Source: Parathalassolituus penaei (lineage in GTDB: Bacteria; Pseudomonadota; Gammaproteobacteria; Pseudomonadales; Oceanobacteraceae). From it: a DNA stretch of 64,000 nucleotides. A program made the position numbers and the translations under genes. The stretch covers positions 1-64,000 of the forward strand of contig NZ_JAPNOA010000019.1 of assembly GCF_026626885.1 (NCBI RefSeq), read 5' to 3'. The notes under the pieces were generated by a model that was not told the origin of the DNA, searched no databases, and saw only the letters and a program-made list of their open reading frames with translations. Numbering within the stretch: the stretch's first letter is position 1; each line of letters starts with the position of its first letter. Below, one piece after another: positions 36,247 through 45,021 of the stretch.

Positions 36247-36657
36247 GATCCACTCCTTCATTAACCGTATGGCTTTATCAGGATTGAGATTGAATCAATG
36301 ACCAGCGACAGCGGGCGTCGGGTCAGTTTTGGGCGGCCAAGGCGTCAATTCGAACCCCACCGTGGGTATGACAGTGAGCCGTAGAAATTTTCGGAGTCTA
36401 CGGAAGACTGGGGAGTAATCCCCAGGCTCGATGATGGGACGTCCGGCCATCCACTGCCATTTTCACTCTGCGACATTTTCTGTCGGCGGCCGCGATTAGC
36501 CGCTTAACCGGCGCTTGCGCAGCCCCCATAACCACTCACAGCCCTGACATGTGGTGTTGATCACATTCAGGCACGGACATTGGCAGGGGACGCCCTGTTC
36601 CGCCAATGGCGGAATATTGTCTGAAAGTAGCGACGGTGGGGTATGAGGGAGCGGTTT
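36247..36657. other. Gene-free stretch with hairpins
   Basis: No supported gene. It contains two hairpins (CCGTAGA..TCTACGG near 36380; CTGGGG..CCCCAG near 36410) and one copy of a 56-base repeat at 36470-36525. Confidence 0.5.
36470..36525. repeat. 56-base dispersed repeat, copy 1
   Basis: Begins GCGACATTTTCTGTCGGC and ends CTTGCGCAGCCC. The first part folds as CGACA...TGTCG. Copy 2 is at 36953-37008, with five differences. A fragment (CTGCGACATTCCGTGTCG) lies near 37608. Confidence 0.7.
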
Positions 36658-36909
36658 TCACCGACGCACATTCACAGGATAAAAACCGGCTTTTACCTTC
36701 GCATCAATATCCGGCTGGTGCTCACCTGACCCGGAGGCGCTGCTGACTGGCGTCAGCTCTAGCTCTGGATCGGTCAGGGAAGCTGGATCGATACCGAGCG
36801 AAACCAACTCCTGCCATTCTTCGGGTGTCAATTGCGGGTGACGGGCTGTTCCAGTATTGGGCTCAGGCTTCTGAGACGAATTACTGAGTATTGTTGTCCT
36901 CTCTGGCAT
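36658..36909 (-). CDS. Hypothetical protein
   Basis: 83 residues. The protein is polar and Pro/Glu-rich (LTPEEWQELVSLGIDPASLTDPELEL), with no signal peptide. It starts at ATG 36909. No family is recognised. The region around it is repeat-rich. Confidence 0.4.
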   Translation of the reverse strand: MPERTTILSNSSQKPEPNTGTARHPQLTPEEWQELVSLGIDPASLTDPELELTPVSSASGSGEHQPDIDAKVKAGFYPVNVRR

Positions 36910-36952
36910 CGCTTGAAACCTCTCGAAATACCGCCGCGTCGGGCGGTATCCT

Positions 36953-37008
36953 GCGACATTTTCTGTCGGCTGCCGCGATTAACCGCCTAACCGGCACTTG
37001 CGCAGCCC
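36953..37008. repeat. 56-base dispersed repeat, copy 2
   Basis: Same start (GCGACATTTTCTGTCGGC) and same end as 36470-36525. The two copies flank the small gene at 36658-36909. Confidence 0.7.
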
Positions 37009-37107
37009 CGTTTCCGCTGGCTATATTTCCACCAGCTGCAGTATGCAAGGTCCTGGCACATTGACCCTCCAGACGCTGCGGTGCCGCAGGAGCCAGCTTG
37101 CGGTTTT

Positions 37108-37416
37108 TTATGCCTGCACAGGCCAGTGATATGCTTCCACACCGCTTCTCTCATCACCGCCTGCTTCATTACCGAATACAGAATCGATATCCGCACGATC
37201 CGTTACGTTCAGTTCGCCGCGAAAGCTGGCTGGGTGTTCTGTCATAAACACCCGCGCAGACATCCACGCCAACAGCGTATTTCCCATGGCTCCCCGGTGG
37301 GCTAACAAGGCCATGGCGAGCGGCTGTCGGCAATACGGAATATCCGGATCGAGTCGCCCTGATCGTTGTTCACTCCATGCCGATTTATTTTCTGAAACAA
37401 TCGAAAACCGCATCAA
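37108..37416 (-). CDS. Hypothetical protein (uncertain)
   Basis: About 100 residues with plausible codon use and a mixed protein-like composition (AMALLAHRGAMGNTLLAWMSARVF). It overlaps by about 30 bases the end of the small membrane gene at 37385-37555. No family is recognised, and it may be spurious. Confidence 0.35.
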   Translation of the reverse strand: MMRFSIVSENKSAWSEQRSGRLDPDIPYCRQPLAMALLAHRGAMGNTLLAWMSARVFMTEHPASFRGELNVTDRADIDSVFGNEAGGDERSGVEAYHWPVQA

Positions 37417-37555
37417 TACACGAGCTCAAGGTCATTAAAATCAGCCAACTGAAAAAAATAGTGATGCACCACGAAGTTTTATCCTCAAAGTCTGAAAACA
37501 GCAGCGCGATGGCGGCAATCGCATGCAACACAGTCCAGAAGTTGCTCATATTCAT
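37385..37555 (-). CDS. Small membrane protein, 56 residues
   Basis: Starts at ATG 37555 (a second ATG is at 37549) and stops at 37385. Two hydrophobic helices (VLHAIAAIALLF; CITIFFSWLILMTLSSCI) suggest a two-pass membrane peptide. AGGGG lies upstream. It is too short for usual ORF cutoffs and is seen only by composition. Function unknown. Confidence 0.5.
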   Translation of the reverse strand: MNMSNFWTVLHAIAAIALLFSDFEDKTSWCITIFFSWLILMTLSSCIDAVFDCFRK

Positions 37556-37638
37556 ATCAGCGCCCCTGCTGGTTAATGTACATCTTCAGCCCAATCCTGC
37601 GCGCAAGCTGCGACATTCCGTGTCGAAAGAGAGGTTTT

Positions 37639-37682
37639 CCCGGATAACGCCTTCGGCTCTTCCGGGCTACAGCTTTTGCGGG
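37639..37682. repeat. REP-like hairpin repeat
   Basis: CCCGGATAACGCC and its partner TTCCGGG form a hairpin followed by CTACAGCTTTTGCGGG. A shorter relative is at 34781. It lies just behind the AEC gene and may act as its terminator. Confidence 0.5.
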
Positions 37683-37690
37683 TTACGTTT

Positions 37691-38617
37691 TCAGAAATAC
37701 AGGTACAGGTAAAACGACAGGGTGAACAGGCTGCCGATGGTGGAGAGCAGGATGGTGCGGGATACCAGTGCGCCTTCGCGGCGGTAGTATTCGGCGAGCA
37801 TAAACGGGCCAGTGCCGGTTGGCAGGGCGCTGAGGAGTACGGCGGCGTGGCCCCACATGGCGGGCAGCTGGAACACCTTGAAGGCGAGGAACCAGGTCAG
37901 TAACGGGTGTACAACCAGTTTGATCAGTACCAGTCCGGTGGTGCCAACGGCGGCACCGGCATGGCGATGGGCGAGAAACGCGCCCAGTGATACCAGTGCA
38001 CAAGGTGTGGTGGCTTCGCCCAGCAAGGTCAGGAATTTCAGCGCCGGGTCAGGAATCGGTACAGCGGCTACGTTCAGGAATATGCCAATCAGTGGTGAGA
38101 CCACCAGCGGGTTTTTTAACAAGGCCAGCCCCACCTTACGGGCGGCGGCCAGTGCCGTGCCTTCGGTTTGCAGGCCGGTTTCAATCACGATGATGGCGAT
38201 CGAAAACAGCACACACACCACAATCAGGGTGGCAATTAACGCCGGTTGCAGGCCCGCCTCCCCCAGCACAAACAGGCACAGCGGAATACCAACATAGCCG
38301 GTATTGGCATACCCGGCGCCGAGGGCATCCAGCCCGGAATCAGCCAACGAGCGGCCGCTGCGACGTTTCCAGATCAGGGTGGCGGCGAACACCAGCAAGG
38401 TCGACAGGCTGTACACCAGAATAAACTGCGGATGCCAGATCTGTTCGATGCTGGCCAGCGCGGTGGCCTTGATCAGCAGCGCAGGCAGGCTCAGCCACAC
38501 CACAAAGCGGTTGAGTTCCGATGCCGCGGTTTCCCCCAGGCGGCCAGTACGCCGACAAATAAAGCCGGTGAGAATCAGGCCAAAAATCGGCAACAAGGTG
38601 CTGAGCACATACGACAT
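37691..38617 (-). CDS. AEC-family transporter
   Basis: 308 residues with about ten hydrophobic helices in two five-helix halves. N-terminal LSTLLPIFGLILTGFICRR and the C-terminal GPFMLAEYY are typical of auxin-efflux-carrier-type permeases. Bacterial members export or import organic acids such as malate or malonate. It is divergent from a LysR gene at 38724, with a shared LysR-type box between them. Confidence 0.88.
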   Translation of the reverse strand: MSYVLSTLLPIFGLILTGFICRRTGRLGETAASELNRFVVWLSLPALLIKATALASIEQIWHPQFILVYSLSTLLVFAATLIWKRRSGRSLADSGLDALGAGYANTGYVGIPLCLFVLGEAGLQPALIATLIVVCVLFSIAIIVIETGLQTEGTALAAARKVGLALLKNPLVVSPLIGIFLNVAAVPIPDPALKFLTLLGEATTPCALVSLGAFLAHRHAGAAVGTTGLVLIKLVVHPLLTWFLAFKVFQLPAMWGHAAVLLSALPTGTGPFMLAEYYRREGALVSRTILLSTIGSLFTLSFYLYLYF

Positions 38618-38670
38618 CGTGAGACACTCGCCACTGAATCAGAATGGCGACAGCTTATGGCTGGCAATCA

Positions 38671-38691
38671 ATACCGTCTAATGTTATTTAA
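38671..38691. promoter_or_regulatory. LysR-type box between AEC and LysR genes
   Basis: The sequence starting ATACCGTCTAATGTTATT lies 33 bases upstream of the LysR start and 54 bases upstream of the AEC start. It differs at three of 21 positions from the site before dmpC (24833) and resembles 7756. Confidence 0.6.
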
Positions 38692-38723
38692 AAGACCTAT
38701 CAATGCAAAAGTAGCATTAATCA

Positions 38724-39617
38724 ATGAATATTCGTCACTTGCGGCATTTTGTGGTGCTGGCCGAAACCCTGCACTTTGGCCAGGCCGCCAAACGCCTGCA
38801 TATGAGCCAGCCGCCGTTGAGCCGCCAGATTGTGGCGTTGGAAGAATACCTGGGGTTTGAGCTGTTCCAGCGTCATTCCCGCGCGGTCTCCCTGACCCCG
38901 GCCGGGGCCGGTTTTTACCAGCAAACCAAACGCATTCTGGATGAACTCGATTTTGCCGTGCGTTCGGCGCAGGCCATGGCACGCGGTGAACGGGGTGAGC
39001 TGCGGGTCGGTTTTACCATGTGTGCGGCCTGGAGCATTCTGCCGGAACTGCTGGCGGTGTTTGGGGAAGACTTCCCGGATGTGGCCGTGACTTTGCACGA
39101 AACCCTGCCGCGTGATTTGCAGGGAGCACTGCTCAGTGGTGATGTGGATGTTGGTATCAGTTTCCCGGTGGATGTCGGCAACAGCCTGATGTATCAGCCG
39201 CTGTTCTGCGAGCCGTTATGTGCGGTGTTGCCAGCCGGTCATACGCTGGAAGCCAGCGAGTCGATTCGTGCCGAAGCGCTGGCTAACGATAGCTTCATTA
39301 CCTTTCCGGCCAGCACCGCACCAGAGTTACACGATGCCGTGATGTCCTGCTGCCAGCGCGCCGGTTTTACCCCCAATATTCATCTGCAAACCCAATTGCA
39401 GCAGACCATTGTGAATCTGGTCGCCCGTGGTCTGGGGGTCTCGCTGGTGCCCGACTCCATGCGCCGGATGCAGCTGCAGGGCGCGGTGTTCAAAAGCCTT
39501 GAGTGGTCGCCGCTGGTGGAGCAAGGGCTGTTCTGGAGCGCCAACAACCACAACCCCTGTCTGGCGCCGTTCCTGCAAACCGCGCTCAAGCGTTATCCAC
39601 AAACGGCCAGCGCCTGA
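38724..39617 (+). CDS. LysR-family regulator, BenM/CatM-like N-terminus
   Basis: 297 residues. The opening MNIRHLRHFVVLAETLHF, then QAAKRLHMSQPPLSRQI, resembles the CatM/BenM/CbnR group that governs aromatic-acid catabolism. A full LysR ligand domain follows. It is divergent from the AEC permease. The box at 38671 between them, with related sites at 24833 and 7756, makes it the best candidate to control the lower meta pathway, the SDR operon and the permease. That is inference. Confidence 0.88.
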   Translation: MNIRHLRHFVVLAETLHFGQAAKRLHMSQPPLSRQIVALEEYLGFELFQRHSRAVSLTPAGAGFYQQTKRILDELDFAVRSAQAMARGERGELRVGFTMCAAWSILPELLAVFGEDFPDVAVTLHETLPRDLQGALLSGDVDVGISFPVDVGNSLMYQPLFCEPLCAVLPAGHTLEASESIRAEALANDSFITFPASTAPELHDAVMSCCQRAGFTPNIHLQTQLQQTIVNLVARGLGVSLVPDSMRRMQLQGAVFKSLEWSPLVEQGLFWSANNHNPCLAPFLQTALKRYPQTASA

Positions 39618-39789
39618 TAAAAACCCGGCTGCAAACAGGTATTCCGTCTGAAAACGGCAAAGCCCACGGTGACTTTGCCTGTTTTCGACAGCGCCCGCGC
39701 AGAACAATCTGTTGTGGCTGTTGAGGCCGACCGTCCACTGTTAACCTCGCCCTCTCCCTTTTCTTTCACCTGCTCACAAGGAGTTACAG

Positions 39790-40713
39790 GTGCATAACGA
39801 ACGTCGCGCTCTGATCATGGCGTTGCTGGCGGTGCTGTGCTGGTCGACCGTAGCCACGGCTTTCAAACTGGCGCTGGAAGTATTAACCCCCAGCTGGTTA
39901 CTGGCTTTTGCGGTCTGTACCTCATGGCTGTTTCTCAGCGGTCTGTTGTTGTGGAAACAGCAATGGTCGAACGCGGTGCGCGATTTTCGCCAGCACTGGA
40001 GAGCCTATTTGCGCCAGGCTCTGATCAATCCGGTCTGTTATTACCTGATTCTGTTTGAAGCCTACGATCTGTTACCGGCGCAACAGGCGCAGGCCATCAA
40101 CTATACCTGGGCGATTACCATGAGCCTGCTGGCGGTGCCGTTATTGGGGCAACGCCTGTTCCCGCGAGACCTGCTGGCACTGCTGCTGGCCTATCTCGGG
40201 GTGCTGGTGATTGCCACCAAAGGCAACTTGCTGGGTCTGGAGTTTGATTCGGTCAGCGGTGTGGCGCTGGCGCTGTTCAGTACCCTGTTGTGGGCGCTGT
40301 ACTGGATTCTGAACACCCGCGCCGCCCGTCAGGGGGAACAGAGTGATGCCACCACCAGCCTGTGGGGCAGTTTTATGCTGGCAGTACCGATGCTGCTGGT
40401 GATTGCGCTGTTGCGGGATGGAGTACCAACCCTTGGCTGGCAAGCCGTTGGCACCGGCCTGTACGTGGGCCTGTTTGAAATGGGCATCACCTTTGTGATG
40501 TGGCAAACCGCCATGAACCTGACCCGCCGCACGGCGGCCATCAGTTCGCTGATTTTCCTGAGCCCGTTTCTGTCGCTGATTTTTATCAGCCAGATTCTGG
40601 GTGAAGCCGTACACAGCGCCACTCTGATTGGTCTGTTGCTGATTATGGCGGGGCTGGCAGTACAGAAACTGGGTGGCAAGGCAGAAGCGACGACCGCAGG
40701 ACGCTCTGAATAA
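39790..40713 (+). CDS. EamA-family (DMT) transporter
   Basis: 307 residues from GTG 39790, with AAGGAG before it. Ten hydrophobic helices in two EamA halves (LLAVLCWSTVATAFK; ALFSTLLWALYWILN) indicate a drug/metabolite exporter. Substrate is unknown. The last codons (GRSE, then TAA) come from a MITE-end remnant at 40699-40730. Confidence 0.88.
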   Translation: MHNERRALIMALLAVLCWSTVATAFKLALEVLTPSWLLAFAVCTSWLFLSGLLLWKQQWSNAVRDFRQHWRAYLRQALINPVCYYLILFEAYDLLPAQQAQAINYTWAITMSLLAVPLLGQRLFPRDLLALLLAYLGVLVIATKGNLLGLEFDSVSGVALALFSTLLWALYWILNTRAARQGEQSDATTSLWGSFMLAVPMLLVIALLRDGVPTLGWQAVGTGLYVGLFEMGITFVMWQTAMNLTRRTAAISSLIFLSPFLSLIFISQILGEAVHSATLIGLLLIMAGLAVQKLGGKAEATTAGRSE

Positions 40714-40730
40714 CTCGACACAGCTCTGCG
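40699..40730. mobile_element. MITE right-end remnant (inverted)
   Basis: GGACGCTCTGAATAACTC, then GACACAGCTCTGCG, is the reverse complement of the right end of the MITE with three differences. It supplies the EamA stop codon. The full copy at 40735 inserted beside it at CTAG. Confidence 0.75.
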
Positions 40731-40734
40731 CTAG

Positions 40735-41013
40735 GGACCCTCTGAATAACTCGGTGCCCGCTCTGGCTTATCGGGATGGCGATGAATCACGAAGCCGGTT
40801 TGATGGCCCTCTTGCATAACTCCAGGGGGGCTACGTCAAAAACCGGCGACACCGAGTCATCGCCATCCCGAAAGCCCCGAAGGGCGCGGGCTGCAGCGCA
40901 TTTGAGCGGTGTTGACGAACTTGAAAAGGACTTGTCATTTCGCTGCGTTCGTCGCCTTGCTCACACGCGCTGCAGCGCTCGCGCAGAGCTGTGCAGAGTT
41001 ATTCAGAGTGTCC
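40735..41013. mobile_element. MITE-like element, copy 2
   Basis: A 279-base copy of the element at 28747 with the same termini, flanked by CTAG on both sides. It carries a short insertion (CTCTTGCATAACTCCAGG) compared with copy 1. No transposase is present. Confidence 0.88.
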
Positions 41014-41111
41014 CTAGCCCTGCCCGCTGGAGCAAAAAGTTTGTTACCCTGCCCAACGTCCCGATTTCCCATCATCCCGAACCGGATTACAAAACTGAAG
41101 GAGCCATCACC

Positions 41112-41582
41112 ATGGAACAGGAACAGATTCGCCAGCAACTGACCAAAGCCTTTGGTCTCGCCCCCATGACAGTCGCCGTGCTGATTGGCATTGAAGAAGA
41201 CGGCCTGCACCCACGCCTCGGCGAGGTATTTGTGGAAGTTCTGCAGAACGACCGTTACCAAGCGCATTTCACCCAGGGCTTCGAGATGGCCGGAATCGAC
41301 AACAACGACATGATGGGGCTGATGGAAGGTGGGATCGAAGCTGTCACTGCCAGTCTCGACATCGCCGCCCAGGCGATTCGTCAGCTGACCAACAATCCAG
41401 AGCAGTCGCTGTATATCAAGATGCGTCTGTTCGAGTTTGGGGAAGACATGGCGTTACAACTCGACAATCGTCAGCCCGGTGAAGGTGAGCAGCTGAGTGA
41501 GCTGTATCAGGCCAAACTGCACTACCTGAGTGTGCGTCTGAATATGCAGGAAGATATGCAACTGCTGGGCCCCTCTGAATAA
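41112..41582 (+). CDS. Hypothetical cytoplasmic protein
   Basis: 156 residues from ATG 41112, with AAGGAG upstream. The protein is acidic and helical, with no signal peptide. Blocks include FEMAGIDNNDMMGLMEGGIEAV and LYQAKLHYLSVRLNMQEDM. No family is recognised. Its last codons (CCCCTCTGAATAA) resemble a MITE end and may come from an old insertion. Confidence 0.6.
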   Translation: MEQEQIRQQLTKAFGLAPMTVAVLIGIEEDGLHPRLGEVFVEVLQNDRYQAHFTQGFEMAGIDNNDMMGLMEGGIEAVTASLDIAAQAIRQLTNNPEQSLYIKMRLFEFGEDMALQLDNRQPGEGEQLSELYQAKLHYLSVRLNMQEDMQLLGPSE

Positions 41583-42056
41583 CCCCCAACGTCCCGGCAA
41601 TGCGGACCACCGGCAGCGGCAGGTGGTCTGCCCTTCCCGAAAGCGCTTATCCCCTCCACTGCCGCCGCCCAATGCCAGCTCCGCTCTATCCCATTAGCCA
41701 GCGCAGGTACGGGATTATTCTGAAGGTCCGCAGATAAAATCTGCGATTTTTTCTCATCGACTCAATACCCGCCAGCCGCGATCACCACCACATATATGAA
41801 AGATATTCGATATATCTTGAGACAACTGAGACAACCCACCAGCAGTCAATATTACAAACCTTTTGTCAGACAATAAAAAGACATATAAAAAATTACATCT
41901 CATACACCACATTTATTTCATTTCATATAACCATGAAGTTATTATGCGCAAAAAAATAGACTGGCAAGATGAAGTCCCAATAATAAAAACGTCCGACCCC
42001 GCTTGCTCCCTAATCCGTCGTACTGGTGCAACCGCCAGTTGATCAAGGAGTACCCC
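41583..42056. other. AT-rich promoter region
   Basis: 474 bases without a convincing gene. 41790-41960 is much more AT-rich than the surroundings and has a palindrome GATATTCGATATATC near 41803. A possible 32-codon leader frame (41944-42042) ends just before the AAGGAG of the next gene. Confidence 0.45.
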
Positions 42057-43028
42057 GTGATTTCCACCCGAGTTTCCCGGCGTAAACGTAATAATCTTCA
42101 GGCCATATCACGCCTGATTCAGCTGTCAGTGGCCAGCACCAAACCACTGTGGATTCCCTACGGCGACAATCAGGGTTTGCTGATTGATGGCCGTAATGGC
42201 ACGTTTCACGAAATTGGTCAGGTGATCGACGAGCTGTGTCAGCAAGGTGCCAGTCTGGCCAGCCTGGCATGGCTCGAAGGCGAGATACCTGCCAGCACCC
42301 GTCATCTGGCACGGTCATTAAATGAACTGCAATGGGCTGCGGCGTTTTATGAATACGACGGTGAATTGCCGGAATATTTGCGCCGCGACGATATTATTGG
42401 CCTCAAGGATTGGACCACATTTGTGCCATCACCTTGTCCGCCCGAATTTGAAAAAGTGGTTACGCTGTTTCGCAAACGAGCCACATCACCGGCGTTTGCG
42501 GCGCGTTTGCTGAAACTGGATGAAGATATCCTGCACCATTTTTATTTCGCCGCCTGGCATGCCAATCAGACGATTCACGTCAACCGTCAGGCTCATCACC
42601 AGCAGGTTCGTGACGAATTTGAAAATCCGCAGCGCAGTTTCCGCAAGGCCTTGCTGGGAATGCTGACCACCGATGTCAGAGATCTGGTGGGGGTACGGGC
42701 ATTGGTGCGTATTCACCAGAACGTGCGTAACGTGCTGACCATGGATGTTATGGATTTTATGCGTACTGACGTGATGGTGATTTTAAAAGCGGATCTGTTA
42801 TCACCGTTCAAACAGGCGGCAGCCGAAAAACCGGCGATGCCATTAAAAACCCAGCACATCGCGGATCATGCGCTGCTGAATAACCCGTTCTGGAACCAGT
42901 TTGACCCCAACCGGGTTCAAGCTGCCGCCCCGATATCCGTCAGCGCAGCCAATACACTGGCAGCCAACGACCGGGATAACCGCACCAGCAATGTGATCAG
43001 CCTGCGTCGCGGCCAGATCAGTCGCTGA
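42057..43028 (+). CDS. Hypothetical protein
   Basis: About 323 residues. GTG 42057 is chosen because AAGGAG precedes it by seven bases; an ATG further up (42003) lacks such a site. The N-terminus is basic (STRVSRRKRNNLQ), the middle mixed (LAWLEGEIPASTRHLARSLNELQ), and the C-terminal 60 residues are polar. No motif is recognised. Confidence 0.6.
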   Translation: MISTRVSRRKRNNLQAISRLIQLSVASTKPLWIPYGDNQGLLIDGRNGTFHEIGQVIDELCQQGASLASLAWLEGEIPASTRHLARSLNELQWAAAFYEYDGELPEYLRRDDIIGLKDWTTFVPSPCPPEFEKVVTLFRKRATSPAFAARLLKLDEDILHHFYFAAWHANQTIHVNRQAHHQQVRDEFENPQRSFRKALLGMLTTDVRDLVGVRALVRIHQNVRNVLTMDVMDFMRTDVMVILKADLLSPFKQAAAEKPAMPLKTQHIADHALLNNPFWNQFDPNRVQAAAPISVSAANTLAANDRDNRTSNVISLRRGQISR

Positions 43029-43062
43029 TCAGAACCGTCGCAGAGAGCAACCGCGCGCACAT

Positions 43063-43098
43063 AAAAAAGCCTGATCCGGCGGGAGTTCCGGATCAGGC
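43063..43098 (-). terminator. Terminator behind aapP
   Basis: GCCTGATCCGG and CCGGATCAGGC form an 11-base perfect stem, followed on the minus strand by a run of Ts (AAAAAA on plus). It ends the aap operon and may serve the convergent gene at 42057. Confidence 0.85.
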
Positions 43099-43122
43099 CT
43101 GGGGAGATCAGACAAAGATAAA

Positions 43123-43872
43123 TCAGTGTTCCAGAACCTGGCTCAGGAACAGCTGCAAACGGTCGGTCTGTGGATTACCAAAGAACTCATCCGGCGTGTT
43201 TTCTTCCACGATTTCGCCCGCATCCATAAAGATCACCCGATCAGCGACCTTTTTGGCGAAGCCCATTTCGTGGGTAACACAGAGCATGGTCATACCCTCT
43301 TCGGCCAGCTCCACCATCACATCCAGCACTTCTTTTACCATCTCCGGGTCGAGGGCTGAGGTTGGCTCGTCGAACAGCATGATTTGTGGTGCCATGCAGA
43401 GTGAACGGGCAATCGCCACCCGCTGCTGCTGGCCACCGGACAGCTGTCCTGGATACTTGTTGGCCTGGTTGGCGATTTTCACCCGCTCCAGATATTTCAT
43501 CGCCAGCGCTTCCGCTTCCGCTTTTGGCTTCTTCTGAACCCAGACCTGGCCCAGCGTCAGGTTTTCCAGAATGGTCAGATGCGGGAACAGGTTAAAGTGC
43601 TGGAACACCATCCCCACGTCTTTCCGAATGGCTTCGATGTTCTTGATGTCATCAATCATCTCGATGCCGTTTACCTGCAGCGCACCTTGCTGGAATTCTT
43701 CCAGGCGGTTGATGCAGCGGATCATGGTGGATTTACCGGAGCCGGATGGCCCGCAAATCACGATCTTTTCGCCTTTGCGAACGTTCAGGTTGATGTCTTT
43801 CAGTACGTGAAACTGGCCGTACCACTTGTTCATGTTGCTGATGCGGATCACCGCGTCGCTCGAATTGCTCAT
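43123..43872 (-). CDS. aapP: Amino-acid ABC transporter ATP-binding protein
   Basis: 249 residues. Walker [10 protein letters not shown], signature LSGGQQQR and Walker [15 protein letters not shown] mark the ATPase of polar-amino-acid importers (GlnQ/AapP). It is last of four genes of the aapJQMP type. It is separated from aapM by 18 bases. Confidence 0.95.
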   Translation of the reverse strand: MSNSSDAVIRISNMNKWYGQFHVLKDINLNVRKGEKIVICGPSGSGKSTMIRCINRLEEFQQGALQVNGIEMIDDIKNIEAIRKDVGMVFQHFNLFPHLTILENLTLGQVWVQKKPKAEAEALAMKYLERVKIANQANKYPGQLSGGQQQRVAIARSLCMAPQIMLFDEPTSALDPEMVKEVLDVMVELAEEGMTMLCVTHEMGFAKKVADRVIFMDAGEIVEENTPDEFFGNPQTDRLQLFLSQVLEH

Positions 43873-43890
43873 GACTGTTTCCCGTATAAA

Positions 43891-45012
43891 TCAGCGTCGT
43901 GTGGTATCCAGTTTGCGTTCGATGTGGTTGCTGACCATCGACATACCGAAGCAGCAGCACCAGAACACAAAACCGACAAACAGATAGGCCTCGGAGGCGT
44001 AGCCACCCAGCCAGGCGGAGTTATTCAGTGCACTCTGGGCGGTGTTCAACACCTCTGGTACACCAATAATCAGCAGGAAGGTGGTGTTCTTGAACAGCAT
44101 TACCGCAGTCGCCAGGATGTTCGGCATCGACACCTTGATCACTTGCGGCAGGATCACCAGCAGAGTGGTCTGCCAGTAGCTCAGGCCCAGAGAATCAGCG
44201 GCTTCGTATTGGCCTTTCGGGATGGCCTGAAAGCCACCGCGATACACTTCAGCCATATAACCGGCCATAAACAGCACCAGCACAATCCATACCCGCAGCA
44301 GCTTGTCGACCGTTGTCCCTTCCGGGAAAAACAGCGGCAGCATCACCGAGCCCATAAAGAACAGGGCCAGAATTGGTACACCACGGAAGAACTCGATCAG
44401 CACCACACAGATACTGCGAATCATCGGCATACTGGTGGAACGACGACCGAGTGCCCACAGGAAACCCAGTGGCATCCCCAGAATCATACTGACCGCCGCC
44501 AGCATCACGTTGAAGGTAAAACCACCCCAGTGATCGGTGCTGACGTACTGAAGACCCAGCAGACGACCATCCATAATCACCACGGCGACCAGCGGGAACA
44601 GCAGCAACAGAGCGATATCCACCCGGTTACGCAGGTGATGCGGCAACCACACAGGGGCCGACAGCACACCGGCCATCAGCACCACACAGATGTTGATCCG
44701 CCAGATTTCTTCAGCCGGATAGGTGCCGTAAAACAGCTGTTGTGACCAGGCATTGATGAAGACCCAGCAGGCCCCGGTGCCGGTGCAGTCGGCCTGGGCA
44801 GCGCCACTGAACGACGCCGACAGGAATACCCAGTCCAACATCGCCGGTAATACCGAACCCACCCCCACCACAATGGCCAGCGTCAGTATGGTGTTGAACC
44901 AGCCGTTAAACAGGTTCTGGCGCATCCAGGCCACCGCTCCGGTGGTTTTCACCGGAGCCGGACGGGCTGCTTTGGGAGTAAAAATCTTCGAAGGAACAGA
45001 ATTGGCTGTCAT
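43891..45012 (-). CDS. aapM: General L-amino-acid ABC permease
   Basis: 373 residues from ATG 45012, with AGGAG upstream; an overlapping GTG starts one codon earlier. Several hydrophobic helices and the EAA-loop region (GGFQAIPKGQYEAADSLGLSYWQT) are present. With AapQ it forms the channel. The gene order and size match AapM/BztC. Confidence 0.93.
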   Translation of the reverse strand: MTANSVPSKIFTPKAARPAPVKTTGAVAWMRQNLFNGWFNTILTLAIVVGVGSVLPAMLDWVFLSASFSGAAQADCTGTGACWVFINAWSQQLFYGTYPAEEIWRINICVVLMAGVLSAPVWLPHHLRNRVDIALLLLFPLVAVVIMDGRLLGLQYVSTDHWGGFTFNVMLAAVSMILGMPLGFLWALGRRSTSMPMIRSICVVLIEFFRGVPILALFFMGSVMLPLFFPEGTTVDKLLRVWIVLVLFMAGYMAEVYRGGFQAIPKGQYEAADSLGLSYWQTTLLVILPQVIKVSMPNILATAVMLFKNTTFLLIIGVPEVLNTAQSALNNSAWLGGYASEAYLFVGFVFWCCCFGMSMVSNHIERKLDTTRR

Positions 45013-45021
45013 CACCGTCTC

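Noticed and set aside
36470-37008. Possible integron attC sites (GCTTAAC and GCCTAAC in the 56-base repeats)
   Set aside because: No matching GTTRRRY box was found at the right distance and no integrase is present, so the match is coincidental.
43579-44745. 388-codon plus-strand frame opposite aapM/aapP
   Set aside because: Antisense shadow of well-supported ABC transporter genes; the translation is His/Gln-rich without domains.
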